A DNA stretch of 43,239 nucleotides, from NCBI GenBank assembly GCA_002720375.1, contig PBIE01000014.1:22102-65340 (forward strand), given 5' to 3'. The stretch comes from Crocinitomicaceae bacterium (GTDB lineage: Bacteria; Bacteroidota; Bacteroidia; Flavobacteriales_D; Sanyastnellaceae). The notes beneath the pieces are model-generated. The model saw only the letters and a list, made by a program, of their open reading frames with translations. It was not told the origin of the DNA and ran no database searches. Positions 1 through 8,210 of this stretch are shown one piece after another; positions within the stretch are counted from its first letter, which is position 1; every line of letters starts with the position of its first letter. The position numbers and the translations under genes were made by a program.

Positions 1-1122
1 GTGGAAGCCCATGTCAGGGAGCAGGGAATTCACATGGTTATCGTCGGTCCTGAGGCGCCCCTAGCCGCGGGTATCGTTGACCATTTTGCCAAGGCCAAAG
101 GGCTCGAGTCTTTGGCGGTAATAGGACCGGGAAAGGAGGGGGCACAACTCGAAAGCAGCAAGAAGTTTGCCAAGGATTTCATGAAGCGACACCGTGTCCC
201 TACCGCGAAGTTCAGGACCTTTTCTAAGGGCCAGATTCGAGAAGCACTTGCGTTTCTCAAAACGATGAAGGCCCCTTATGTGGTCAAGGCCAGTGGTTTG
301 GCTGCTGGCAAAGGAGTGGTCGTTACAGAGGATTTGAAGGAGGCAGAAAAAACGGTGAGGGGCATGCTCAAGGGAGAGGCTTTCGGAGCCGCGGGAAAGG
401 AGGTGGTCATTGAGGAATTCTTGAAGGGTGTGGAAGTCTCCATGTTCGCCATGACTGACGGCGAGGCTTGGCGCCTGCTTCCCTCAGCCATGGACTACAA
501 GCGGATTGGTGAGGGTAATACTGGCCCAAATACAGGTGGGATGGGGGCCATCAGCCCTGTGCCCCACGTCACCCCGGAGTTCATGGAAAAGGTCAAGAAT
601 CAAGTGGTGATCCCCACCATCCGGGGGATTCAACGGGATGGGATTGCCTACAAGGGATTCTTGTTTTTCGGTCTTATGAAAGTTCAAGGAGACCCCTACG
701 TCATCGAATACAACTGTCGTCTAGGAGACCCGGAAACCCAGGTTATTTTGCCCCTACTCGAGACGGATCTTTTGCACCTGATGGATGGTCTGTCCAATGG
801 TCTCCTGTCCGAAATTGGTGTGTCGCTCTCATCCAAGGCTGCTGCCACAGTTACCCTCGCTAGTCAGGGATATCCCGGGCAATATTCCAAGGGCGCTTCT
901 ATGGGACTTCCAGGGCCTGCGGATATGGATGAAGGCCAGCTTCTTTTTCATGCGGGCACAAGAGAGGATGGGGACAGTGTCGTCACCCATGGAGGGCGTG
1001 TTCTGGGGTGCGTTGGCCTTGATACTGAACTGGAAAATGCGGTCAAAAAAGCCTATGCTCTTGCGGACAAAGTGGAATACAAAGGAAAAACCCTGCGTTC
1101 CGACATTGGCACCGTAGGGTGA
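1..1122 (+). CDS. purD: Phosphoribosylamine--glycine ligase (GARS), 5'-truncated by window edge
   Basis: PurD joins 5-phosphoribosylamine and glycine with ATP to give GAR, the second step of de novo purine synthesis, in the cytoplasm. The 373 visible residues lack roughly the first 50 of a usual 420-430 residue protein. The sequence opens in the N-terminal domain just before the conserved VGPEAPLAAG segment (residues 15-24), so the GTG at base 1 is an internal codon and the true start lies upstream of the window. The ATP-grasp domain follows, with the nucleotide-binding KASGLAAGKGV loop at about 96-106, then the EYNCRLGDPE metal/ATP motif and the C-terminal domain ending near DIGTVG. The stop is intact. 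It faces the small minus-strand gene that ends 33 bases downstream; I see no clear hairpin in that gap. purQ of the same pathway lies 3.7 kb further on, not in the same operon. Confidence 0.95.
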   Translation: MEAHVREQGIHMVIVGPEAPLAAGIVDHFAKAKGLESLAVIGPGKEGAQLESSKKFAKDFMKRHRVPTAKFRTFSKGQIREALAFLKTMKAPYVVKASGLAAGKGVVVTEDLKEAEKTVRGMLKGEAFGAAGKEVVIEEFLKGVEVSMFAMTDGEAWRLLPSAMDYKRIGEGNTGPNTGGMGAISPVPHVTPEFMEKVKNQVVIPTIRGIQRDGIAYKGFLFFGLMKVQGDPYVIEYNCRLGDPETQVILPLLETDLLHLMDGLSNGLLSEIGVSLSSKAAATVTLASQGYPGQYSKGASMGLPGPADMDEGQLLFHAGTREDGDSVVTHGGRVLGCVGLDTELENAVKKAYALADKVEYKGKTLRSDIGTVG

Positions 1123-1155
1123 TTTCAGAAAGGACTTTAATCTTGAAACCGGGCG

Positions 1156-1344
1156 TCAGATGATGTCGCCGTTTTGCCGTGCCTGTTCGGTATACTGGCG
1201 TTGTTTGCGAAGCCAAAAGACCAAGCCGCAAAGGCCCAAGACAATGACACCAAGATTGAAAGGAGCGAGAATCGGGACCAAAAGGTTCTCGAATGTCCAC
1301 TCAACGAATTTCCCAATGGGGGTGATGACGTCTTGGAGGTTCAT
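1156..1344 (-). CDS. Small single-pass membrane protein (DUF6341-like)
   Basis: This 62-residue protein has an amphipathic N-terminus (DVITPIGKFVEWTFENLLVP), one hydrophobic membrane segment at about 31-45, and a charged tail (RKQRQYTEQARQNGD). In Flavobacteriia a similar small protein of unknown function (DUF6341 as I recall it) sits next to purD and a DUF6427 gene. Here the neighbours are the same, which supports it being a real gene, although the family match is from memory. I chose the ATG at 1344; a TTG seven codons upstream (1365) is possible but leaves almost no promoter space. The gene is convergent with purD and divergent from the DUF6427-like gene, only 39 bases from that start. Function unknown. 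Confidence 0.7.
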   Translation of the reverse strand: MNLQDVITPIGKFVEWTFENLLVPILAPFNLGVIVLGLCGLVFWLRKQRQYTEQARQNGDII

Positions 1345-1383
1345 TGTCAAGATTTGCTGTAACAAAAATAATCACCTTTGGGC

Positions 1384-2289
1384 ATGCTTCGGCTCCTTCA
1401 GTCCAATCAACCCGCTGCTTGGGTCGTCGTGCCGCTGACTGCGGCCTTGTTGTGGTGTATTTCGGCCATGGAGCGCGGGGCGATTCCCGGAGGAGAGGAG
1501 GCCCTCGCTTTCGCGGGTGTTCTGGCCTCTTCCCGTGCGATTCACATGGCCCATCTTGAATCGAGGATGAGAACCCGCCCCAACTCCATTCCGGGCTGGG
1601 TCTTTGTCTTGTGGGCTGTCCCGTTAATTGCCTGCTCTCCTGTCCGGATGTGGTGGTCCGGGTTGTTTGTCTTGGTGGCGCTTCGTTTTGCACTGCGCTT
1701 GCCTGAAGAGGAATCGAATCGAAAACAGCTGTTGTTTTGGGTGGGCCTCTGTCTGGGCATTGCTGGGGTGCTTTGGCATTCCATGTCGGTGTGGAGTCTG
1801 TTCCTTCCACTGGGTTGCATTGGCCTGCGGCCTTTTCGTGCAGCAGAAACCCTGTCGCTTCTTCTTGGTTTGGCTGCTTCTTGGGGAATGTGCTGGGTCC
1901 TTCCGTGGTTGTTTCGTGTTCCGTTTCCCTTTGTTCAGTTTGAAGCTGGAATGCATTGGGCTGATTGGCGCATTCTGGGGGTCTGGGTTCTTGTGGCGTG
2001 CACAGGGTGGTTGTTTCGACAGCAATCACTTGTAAGAGCTACGGCTCGGCAGCGGTCGGCGAGGCGCTTGACACAATGGATGTCGGTTGCCGGATTCGGT
2101 CTGGCCCTTTTGGGAGGCTCGTGGGGGGCGCAGTGGTCGATATTGTTTGCATTCGGGGGCGCTTTGTTTTGTACTTGGACTGCGGGTTGGTGCTGCCCAC
2201 CAAGGTGGAAGGGAACCCCATACGTTCCATGGGCGTTGCTCATTTTGGCCGCGATTTCCGCTGCATGGCCCTCGGTTTCTTTTTGGTGA
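1384..2289 (+). CDS. Polytopic membrane protein (DUF6427-like)
   Basis: This 301-residue, very hydrophobic protein carries about eight to ten predicted membrane segments and few charged loops. Its N-terminus (MLRLLQSNQPAAW), a central LFVLVALRFALRLPEEE stretch and neighbours (purD, small membrane protein) match the layout of the DUF6427 family, whose function is unknown. The ATG at 1384 was chosen over a TTG two codons earlier. A weak -10-like CACCTTTG (1373-1380) ends 3 bases before the ATG, so the message may be leaderless. Codon use is rich in tgg and tgc. Family assignment is moderate; the membrane topology is clear. Confidence 0.75.
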   Translation: MLRLLQSNQPAAWVVVPLTAALLWCISAMERGAIPGGEEALAFAGVLASSRAIHMAHLESRMRTRPNSIPGWVFVLWAVPLIACSPVRMWWSGLFVLVALRFALRLPEEESNRKQLLFWVGLCLGIAGVLWHSMSVWSLFLPLGCIGLRPFRAAETLSLLLGLAASWGMCWVLPWLFRVPFPFVQFEAGMHWADWRILGVWVLVACTGWLFRQQSLVRATARQRSARRLTQWMSVAGFGLALLGGSWGAQWSILFAFGGALFCTWTAGWCCPPRWKGTPYVPWALLILAAISAAWPSVSFW

Positions 2290-2322
2290 AACCTTAGTGT
2301 GCCCGAGGCCGTAAGGGCCCCC

Positions 2323-4812
2323 ATGAAGCACATCTCCACTGTTCTTTTCGTTGTTTTTTTGTCCACAGCTTCAGCGCAGACAGGCGGGAGTGATGTGGCC
2401 TCCAGTGGTGTGGTGGCGTCCACAAACAGTGGTCTTTGGACAAATCCATCCAATTGGGACTGTGACTGCGTGCCAGAAGCATCTCACGAGGTAACCATCT
2501 TGGATGGACACGCCATTGAGGTCGGCGCCGCGGACACAGTCAGGGTAGAATCCATGTCCATATCCACAGGTGGAGCGCTCATACTGTCAAATGATGTTCA
2601 GCTTGAATTGACGGCGTCATTGGCATCGAATGGCGACGTGCATGGCACTGGCCGCGTGGCCTTTGTCGGCGAGGGGCCCCAGACCTGCGGACCCGCTGTC
2701 TTGAAGGTCCTCGATTGTGGAGTGGGGCAGCTCACATTTGTGGATTGGGTCACTGTAACGTCCGTTTTGGACCTCTCCACCGCAAATGTGTCGACTGAGG
2801 GCTTTCTGGTGCTGGAAGGCGATGCGGGCATTACATCTGCCGGAGGCACATTGTCCGGTGATGTGGAGCGGCGATTCGATTGGACCAAGACCAGCCCGTA
2901 TACACATCAAATGGGGGTAGGAATGAAAGGGGCTGTTGCCAGTTCCATTTTGGATCAGCCTGGCGCAGCCTATGCCAAGCAATGGCTGGAGGCGGGCACG
3001 ACCTACCTCAGTCTGGTGGGTACGGATACATTGCTGAACGGAGAGGGCTATACATGCTCCCTGCCGGTTGGAACTTATAGCTACCAGTTTGAAGGCGAAG
3101 CGGTCCTGAATGCGGACTTGGCAATTTCGGCTGAGGCAGCCAGTGCCTCTTGGCGCGGCTGGAACCTGTTGTCGAACCCCCTGACGGGATTTGTCGATTT
3201 GGCTGCGACCTCAACCGCCGGCCCGGGGTCTTTGGGTGCCCTGTATCAGTGGGTGGACACCTTGCAGACATGGGTGGCCCAGGTGGGTGGTGTGGGTCAG
3301 TATGGTCGGGCAGGCATATTGGCGCCCGGAGAGGCGTTCTGGACGATTGCGGACACAGCGTTCTCTTGGTCTTTTGACGAGATGGGTCTTGTTGAGCAGG
3401 CTGCATGGAAGTCCCAATCGGAAAGGCTCCCGGAAAGCCTCTTGGCTTTGGAAATCAATGACGGTCTGATGACGGAACAGTGTGCCATCCTCATTGGCGG
3501 AGGCAATGTTGATTTTAATCGGTCTGAAGACGCACCATTTTCTGCCGCTTTCAGAGGGCGAAACAACCTGGATTTTTATTCCCAAACTTCTGACTCTGTT
3601 AATGTGATGGTCAATAAGACCAGCAATGAGAGTCAAACCATCCCCTTGTGGCTTAAGGCGGGGTCGGGTTCATTGTTAACGCTGCAGGTGCCAGACCTAG
3701 CGTCCAACCTTTGCTTGGTTCTTGAGGATGTTGAAACCGGGTGGACGGGGGGCATTGAGCCTGGGTTCAGCTACGAATTTTCCACGACGACATCCTCTGA
3801 CCATCACCGGTTTAATCTCTTGGTCGCCGGTGCGATAACTGCGGAGGTGTCCGATGCCGCTTGCGAGAGCGCCCAAGATGGTGCAATTGCTATCGAGGGG
3901 CCAGATTTGACCACCAGTTTTTCGCTTGTTGATGCGTTTGGAAATCCCGCTGGGACTTTTGCGGGGGAGGGCAGCGCTGGAACCTATAGCGGCTTGTCTG
4001 CAGGAACGTATACTATTACTGCCTTGACAGAAGGTTGCGCCGACATTGCCCAGTCTGTAGAGGTCGGTGGCAGTGGGGCGGGTGACTCCCCGTTTGATAT
4101 CGTGGCGATGCTCGATCATATCGGGTGTTACGAAGATGAAGGTGGCGTGTCCCTGGCCATTGAGGGTGGTGTTTCGCCCTATACCGTGTCTTGGAGCCAT
4201 GGTGTTGAGGGAAACAATATCGATGTGGTTCAGGCCGGCATTTTCTCAGCCATTGTAACAGATGCTGCTGGTTGCCAGGACTCCACCTTTGTTGAAGTGC
4301 TCGCGGCACCTCACGTTCAGGCCAATGTTGAACTGGATGAACCCGTGGTGACCCTCATCGACGGTTTGGCCGAAGTTGGCTTTGTGAACACCAGTACGGG
4401 GGCGACGTCTTATCAGTGGAGCTTTGGCGATGGCTATACCAGTTCGGAAGAGCAGCCTGTGCATGCCTACACTGCGGGCGGTTCTTACACGGTCGGGTTG
4501 AATGCATGGAATGACTACTGCTCCGACACACATCAAATCGTTGTGACAGTTGAGGTTCTCAGCACCATTGGGTCTATTTCGAGTGGCGTAGAACCCCGAA
4601 TTGAACGCCGTTTGGACGGGTGGTCTGTGGTCCATCCAGGGGAGTCTTTCTCACTGGAGGTGTTTGATTTGACAGGCCGGCAAGTGCACCAGGTTGGAGG
4701 GTTGGCCGGTGTGCCTGTGCAACTGAATTCAGCTTCAATTCCGGCTGTGGCCCTGATCCGTTGGGTGGGCGAAAACTCAGGCCGGCAAAAGACTTGGCGA
4801 TTGGCCCGTTGA
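2323..4812 (+). CDS. Secreted PKD/SprB-repeat protein with T9SS-type C-terminus
   Basis: This 829-residue protein begins with a signal peptide (MKHISTVLFVVFLSTASAQ, cut after residue 18). The N-terminal part (about 35-185) opens with SGLWTNPSNWDCDC, typical of Bacteroidota surface proteins carrying a beta-helical domain. A middle region with WRGWNLLSNPLTGF (about 278-290) resembles segments before T9SS cargo tails. Two SprB-like repeats (about 503-582 and 588-660) each contain a GxYxxxxTxxxGC-type signature. A PKD domain (about 675-745) has YQWSFGDG and YTVGLNAWN. The last 70 residues (FDLTGRQVH...WRLAR) resemble a type A T9SS sorting domain, which would direct it to the cell surface through the T9SS. 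The porG gene at 15858 shows that secretion system is present. The ATG at 2323 gives a clean signal peptide; a GTG eight codons earlier does not. The ligand or substrate cannot be told; no catalytic motif seen. Confidence 0.85.
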   Translation: MKHISTVLFVVFLSTASAQTGGSDVASSGVVASTNSGLWTNPSNWDCDCVPEASHEVTILDGHAIEVGAADTVRVESMSISTGGALILSNDVQLELTASLASNGDVHGTGRVAFVGEGPQTCGPAVLKVLDCGVGQLTFVDWVTVTSVLDLSTANVSTEGFLVLEGDAGITSAGGTLSGDVERRFDWTKTSPYTHQMGVGMKGAVASSILDQPGAAYAKQWLEAGTTYLSLVGTDTLLNGEGYTCSLPVGTYSYQFEGEAVLNADLAISAEAASASWRGWNLLSNPLTGFVDLAATSTAGPGSLGALYQWVDTLQTWVAQVGGVGQYGRAGILAPGEAFWTIADTAFSWSFDEMGLVEQAAWKSQSERLPESLLALEINDGLMTEQCAILIGGGNVDFNRSEDAPFSAAFRGRNNLDFYSQTSDSVNVMVNKTSNESQTIPLWLKAGSGSLLTLQVPDLASNLCLVLEDVETGWTGGIEPGFSYEFSTTTSSDHHRFNLLVAGAITAEVSDAACESAQDGAIAIEGPDLTTSFSLVDAFGNPAGTFAGEGSAGTYSGLSAGTYTITALTEGCADIAQSVEVGGSGAGDSPFDIVAMLDHIGCYEDEGGVSLAIEGGVSPYTVSWSHGVEGNNIDVVQAGIFSAIVTDAAGCQDSTFVEVLAAPHVQANVELDEPVVTLIDGLAEVGFVNTSTGATSYQWSFGDGYTSSEEQPVHAYTAGGSYTVGLNAWNDYCSDTHQIVVTVEVLSTIGSISSGVEPRIERRLDGWSVVHPGESFSLEVFDLTGRQVHQVGGLAGVPVQLNSASIPAVALIRWVGENSGRQKTWRLAR

Positions 4813-4837
4813 TTCTCCCTCGGGATTGCGAACTTCG
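4809..4837 (+). promoter_or_regulatory. Putative purQ promoter with inverted-repeat -10
   Basis: A TTG (4809-4811) is followed after 18 bases by GAACTTCG (4830-4837), which matches the Bacteroidota -10 consensus TAnnTTTG at 4 of 6 fixed positions. The element lies inside TTGCGAACTTCGCT (4826-4839), which holds the inverted repeat GCGAA-C-TTCGC. The same 14 bases recur at 7635-7648 with identical spacing to a start codon. If this is the -10, transcription begins at or within a base or two of the purQ GTG. The -35 TTG overlaps the stop codon of the preceding gene. Confidence 0.4.
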
Positions 4838-4842
4838 CTGAT

Positions 4843-5538
4843 GTGAAAGTCGGCGTCATCACCTTCCCAGGGTCCAATTGCGACCACGATATGGAATATG
4901 CCCTCGGCACGGAACTCGGGTTCCAGGTCGAGCGGCTCTGGCACAAGGACCGCGACCTCAAGGGGGTCGACCTTGTGGTTTTACCTGGTGGATTTAGCTA
5001 TGGAGACTATCTCCGAAGCGGAGCCATCGCGCGTTTTTCTCCCATAATGGATGAAGTGGTTTCCCATGCTGGACGGGGCGGTCTCGTCCTTGGCGTGTGC
5101 AATGGTTTCCAAGTCCTGTGTGAAGCAGGTCTTTTGCCCGGGGCTCTTCGCCACAATGAAAGTCGGAAGTTCATTTGTCGCAATGTCCTGCTTCGGGCGG
5201 AATCATTGATGGCGCCCATGACAGCGGGGTTGCCCGATGGCCAGCCGCTCTGTATCCCTATCGCCCATGGGGAAGGCAACTACACCATAGACGATGCTGG
5301 CCTCGACGCACTCGAAGACGGCGATCAAGTTTTATTCCGCTATTGCGGACCGGACGGCGGCATTGAAGATGAGTTCAACCCAAACGGGTCCGTGGACCAC
5401 ATCGCTGGGGTATGCAATGCGGGAGGAAATGTGTTTGGCATGATGCCGCATCCTGAACGAGCCTGTAGCGAAGCCCTTGGAAACACCGACGGCAGGGCTA
5501 TGCTTCAAGCGCTCTCTACAGCAGTTGCGGCGGTCTAA
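4843..5538 (+). CDS. purQ: Phosphoribosylformylglycinamidine synthase, glutaminase subunit
   Basis: PurQ hydrolyses glutamine and channels ammonia to PurL, which makes FGAM in step four of purine synthesis. The 231 residues form a class I glutamine amidotransferase: FPGSNCD near the N-terminus, oxyanion region LPGGFSYGDYLR (47-58), nucleophile Cys86 in GVCNGFQ, and the His203-Glu205 pair in PHPER. Length is normal for a stand-alone PurQ. A separate PurQ implies the three-part PurL-PurS-PurQ enzyme rather than the single long PurL. Neither purL nor purS is in the window. The start is GTG; an ATG two bases upstream is out of frame. No Shine-Dalgarno is present and the putative promoter abuts the start. 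Confidence 0.96.
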   Translation: MKVGVITFPGSNCDHDMEYALGTELGFQVERLWHKDRDLKGVDLVVLPGGFSYGDYLRSGAIARFSPIMDEVVSHAGRGGLVLGVCNGFQVLCEAGLLPGALRHNESRKFICRNVLLRAESLMAPMTAGLPDGQPLCIPIAHGEGNYTIDDAGLDALEDGDQVLFRYCGPDGGIEDEFNPNGSVDHIAGVCNAGGNVFGMMPHPERACSEALGNTDGRAMLQALSTAVAAV

Positions 5539-5589
5539 GCAGGATTGACAATTCGCATCGGGCTCAAGATCACCTTGGTTCAGATTTGC

Positions 5590-5622
5590 TTGGTGGTTGG
5601 GAACATGAATGGGTTAAGTTTG
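5590..5622 (+). promoter_or_regulatory. Promoter for dxs
   Basis: TTG (5590-5592) and TAAGTTTG (5615-5622) are separated by 22 bases. The second element matches the Bacteroidota housekeeping sigma -10 consensus TAnnTTTG at every fixed position, and the spacing falls in the known 17-23 range. Transcription would start near 5628, giving a leader of about 30 bases before the ATG at 5658. This argues against the upstream in-frame TTG at 5586 as the dxs start. Confidence 0.6.
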
Positions 5623-5657
5623 TTCCTACCTCACTCCCGCAATTATCGGGTCAACCC

Positions 5658-7601
5658 ATGTCCGACCAACCATACGCCGCAGGCCCCCTTCTCTCGAAAA
5701 TCACAGAGCCAGCAGACCTGCGCCGTGAATTCGGTGTTGAGGACCTACAACAGGTTTGCGATGAGTTGCGACAGTTCATCGTCGATGTCGTCAGTGAAAA
5801 GGGGGGCCACTTTGGTGCCAGCTTGGGCGTTGTGGAGTTGACTGTTGCCTTGCATTATGTCTTCAATACGCCCGAAGACCAAATAGTCTGGGACGTTGGG
5901 CATCAAGCCTACGGGCACAAGATTTTGACGGGTCGCCGCGACCAGTTTCACACCAACCGGGTGCACAAAGGCCTTAGCGGGTTTCCCAAGCGGAGCGAGA
6001 GCCCTTATGACACTTTTGGGGTCGGACACAGTTCCACCAGCATAAGCGCTGCATTGGGCATGTCGGTGGCCAACAAGTTGAGGGGTGGAAAGCAGCAGCA
6101 CATTGCTGTGATTGGCGATGGCGCTATGACTGCGGGCCTCGCCTTCGAGGGGCTAAATCACGGGGGCTGGCAAGACAATGACATGATTGTGGTGCTCAAC
6201 GACAATTGCATGTCGATTGACCCCAATGTTGGCGCGTTGAAGGACTACCTCACCGACATCACGACTTCGCACACTTACAATCGGGTCAAAGAAGATTTGT
6301 GGCAGTTGTTGGGCAAGGTGTCCAAATTTGGACCCGATGCCCAGACAATTGCATCCAAGGTGAGCGATATGGTCAAGGGCTCCTTGCTTAAACAATCTAA
6401 TCTGTTCGAATCGCTCAATTTCCGCTACTTCGGCCCCATTGACGGCCACGATGTAGAACAGGTCGAGCATGTTCTCAGGGACCTCAAGGACATTCCAGGC
6501 CCGAAGCTTCTGCACCTTATTACCACAAAAGGAAAGGGCTATGCACCGGCGGAGGCGGGTTCTCCCACCAAATGGCACGCACCCGGTCTGTTCAACAAAA
6601 ACACCGGTGAAATCATCAAGGTCGCACTGAAGTCACCGGAGCCACCGAAGTATCAAGACGTTTTCGGCCACACCATCATTGAGCTCGCAGAAAAAGACGA
6701 GCGCATTGTGGGCGTGACCCCAGCCATGCCGACGGGATGCTCCTTGAAGTTCATGATGGAGGCCATGCCAGATCGCGCCTTCGACGTGGGTATCGCTGAA
6801 CAGCATGCCGTGACCTTTTCCGCAGGCATGGCCACCCAGGGGCTCGTTCCGTTTTGCAACATATACAGCTCCTTTATGCAGAGGGCTTATGACCAGGTCT
6901 TGCACGACGTTGCGCTTCAAAAGCTGCATGTAGTGTTCTGTTTAGACCGTGGTGGTTTGGCAGGTGCAGATGGGCCGACCCACCACGGGGTCTTCGACCT
7001 CGCCTACATGCGGTGTGTCCCCAACATGATTGTCTCTGCTCCGATGAATGAGGAAGAGTTGCGGAACCTTATGTTCACCGCTTCCGCTGATGATCACGGA
7101 CCATTTAGCATCCGCTATCCTCGGGGCAAAGGCGTGATGACCGATTGGAAAACGCCACTTCGCAAAATCAAGGTTGGTACGGGCCGTCGGGTGCGAAGTG
7201 GAGAAGACATTGCCATCCTTGGCATCGGCCATTTGGGCAACCATGCCCTTCAGGCGGCTGAACAGCTCGAGGCGGACGGAATCTCTGCTGCCATGTACGA
7301 CATGCGTTTTGTCAAGCCCATCGATGAGACCCTTCTGCACGAGGTCTTTGGCAAGTTTGACAAGGTGATCACGGTCGAGGACGGTTGTATTCAGGGAGGC
7401 ATGGGCAGTGCTGTTCTCGAGTTTGCTGCTGATCAAGGATACACCGCGCGGGTGGTCCGTCTCGGTGTGCCGGACCGTTGGATCGAGCACGGCACTCAGG
7501 CTGAATTGTACTCCGAGTGTGGCTACAACGTTGATGACATTGCCACCGCTGCACGAAAGCTGGTTGGGGTTGTGCATTCCGGCGCCCAAAAAGCAGGCTG
7601 A
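5658..7601 (+). CDS. dxs: 1-deoxy-D-xylulose-5-phosphate synthase
   Basis: DXS condenses pyruvate and glyceraldehyde 3-phosphate to DXP, the entry step of the MEP isoprenoid pathway; it depends on thiamine diphosphate and Mg2+. The 647-residue product has the usual length. The N-terminal TPP domain carries GHQAYGHKILTGRR (81-94) and the GDGAMTAG metal/TPP motif (153-160) ending in NDN. The pyrimidine-binding domain has DVGIAEQHAVTFSAGMA, and a transketolase C-terminal domain follows. The ATG at 5658 was preferred to a TTG at 5586 because family members start shortly before this point and a consensus promoter lies between the two. Isoprenoid users in the window are uppS (16843) and the prenyl synthase (38027), so supply and use are not in one operon. 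The gene is well conserved with no oddities. Confidence 0.97.
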   Translation: MSDQPYAAGPLLSKITEPADLRREFGVEDLQQVCDELRQFIVDVVSEKGGHFGASLGVVELTVALHYVFNTPEDQIVWDVGHQAYGHKILTGRRDQFHTNRVHKGLSGFPKRSESPYDTFGVGHSSTSISAALGMSVANKLRGGKQQHIAVIGDGAMTAGLAFEGLNHGGWQDNDMIVVLNDNCMSIDPNVGALKDYLTDITTSHTYNRVKEDLWQLLGKVSKFGPDAQTIASKVSDMVKGSLLKQSNLFESLNFRYFGPIDGHDVEQVEHVLRDLKDIPGPKLLHLITTKGKGYAPAEAGSPTKWHAPGLFNKNTGEIIKVALKSPEPPKYQDVFGHTIIELAEKDERIVGVTPAMPTGCSLKFMMEAMPDRAFDVGIAEQHAVTFSAGMATQGLVPFCNIYSSFMQRAYDQVLHDVALQKLHVVFCLDRGGLAGADGPTHHGVFDLAYMRCVPNMIVSAPMNEEELRNLMFTASADDHGPFSIRYPRGKGVMTDWKTPLRKIKVGTGRRVRSGEDIAILGIGHLGNHALQAAEQLEADGISAAMYDMRFVKPIDETLLHEVFGKFDKVITVEDGCIQGGMGSAVLEFAADQGYTARVVRLGVPDRWIEHGTQAELYSECGYNVDDIATAARKLVGVVHSGAQKAG

Positions 7602-7614
7602 TCGTTTCTTTTGT

Positions 7615-7646
7615 TTGTTCGGATGCCCCGGACCTTGCGAACTTCG
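7615..7646 (+). promoter_or_regulatory. Putative promoter/operator of the DUF2480 gene
   Basis: TTG (7615-7617) is followed after 21 bases by GAACTTCG (7639-7646). The latter is inside TTGCGAACTTCGCT (7635-7648), identical over 14 bases to the element before purQ and, as there, exactly 3 bases from the start codon. The core GCGAA-C-TTCGC is an inverted repeat of two 5-base arms, which could be a repressor site or simply a shared -10 context. Confidence 0.4.
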
Positions 7647-7651
7647 CTAGT

Positions 7652-8155
7652 ATGGACGACCCCATCCGGAATCGCATAGAGGAGAGCGGCTTGGTCCAGC
7701 TCGACCTTGCTGCTTTGCTTCGGGAGCGCACGCTGAGAAACCTCGATTTGGCGCCTCAACTGTGGCAGGGCTTGGCAATCCGTGAGCGCGAATTCCGCAA
7801 TTGGTTGAAGGGCCTTGATTTGGCCCCATTCGAGGGGGCTGATGTGGCTGTGCATTGCAGTACGGAAGCCATTGTGCCAGAGTGGGTTTGGATGCTCGTT
7901 ACGTCTAAGTTGCAGGGGGTGGCGAGCAGCGTTCACGACTGTGCTCCAGCGGGTCTTGAGGCCGCGGTCTTGCACCGCATCGCGGAGGAGTTGGACCCAA
8001 CCACATTCGAAGGCAAGCGCGTGGTGGTCAAGGGCTGCGGATTGAAGTCAGGGGCGGGTCCGGCCATGCGCATTGTGGAGCGCCTTCAGCCGGTGGTTAA
8101 GTTGCTCATGTTTGGAGAGCCCTGCAGCACCGTTCCCGTGTACAAGTCCCGCTGA
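7652..8155 (+). CDS. DUF2480 family protein
   Basis: This 167-residue soluble protein matches the Bacteroidota family DUF2480 along its whole length. Signature segments are GLVQLDLAALL near the N-terminus, HCSTEAIVPEWVWMLV (68-83), VVKGCG (125-130) and KLLMFGEPCSTVPVYK near the end. Cys69, Cys129 and Cys158 plus His68 fall in the most conserved blocks and could bind a metal; that is inference. In many flavobacteria I recall DUF2480 lying beside suf iron-sulfur genes, which hints at an Fe-S role. Here it stands between dxs and polA with its own putative promoter. There are 50 bases to dxs and 55 to polA, so co-transcription with either is possible. Biochemical function is unknown. Confidence 0.88.
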   Translation: MDDPIRNRIEESGLVQLDLAALLRERTLRNLDLAPQLWQGLAIREREFRNWLKGLDLAPFEGADVAVHCSTEAIVPEWVWMLVTSKLQGVASSVHDCAPAGLEAAVLHRIAEELDPTTFEGKRVVVKGCGLKSGAGPAMRIVERLQPVVKLLMFGEPCSTVPVYKSR

Positions 8156-8210
8156 GAATGGCCATTTAGGGGCGAACCAAGCGAAGGTTACAGCCTAATT
8201 TGCTTGTCCC

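Noticed and set aside
1301-2029. 242-residue minus-strand frame opposite the DUF6427-like gene
   Set aside because: Very rich in Pro, Arg, Thr and Gln, as expected for the antisense of a hydrophobic membrane protein.
2301-2320. Possible GGCC/GGCC hairpin just before the secreted PKD gene start
   Set aside because: Four-base stem in a GC-rich stretch with no supporting feature.
5586-5657. Upstream TTG start for dxs adding 24 residues
   Set aside because: The consensus promoter TAAGTTTG lies inside this stretch, so it would not be in the message, and the extension has no family counterpart.
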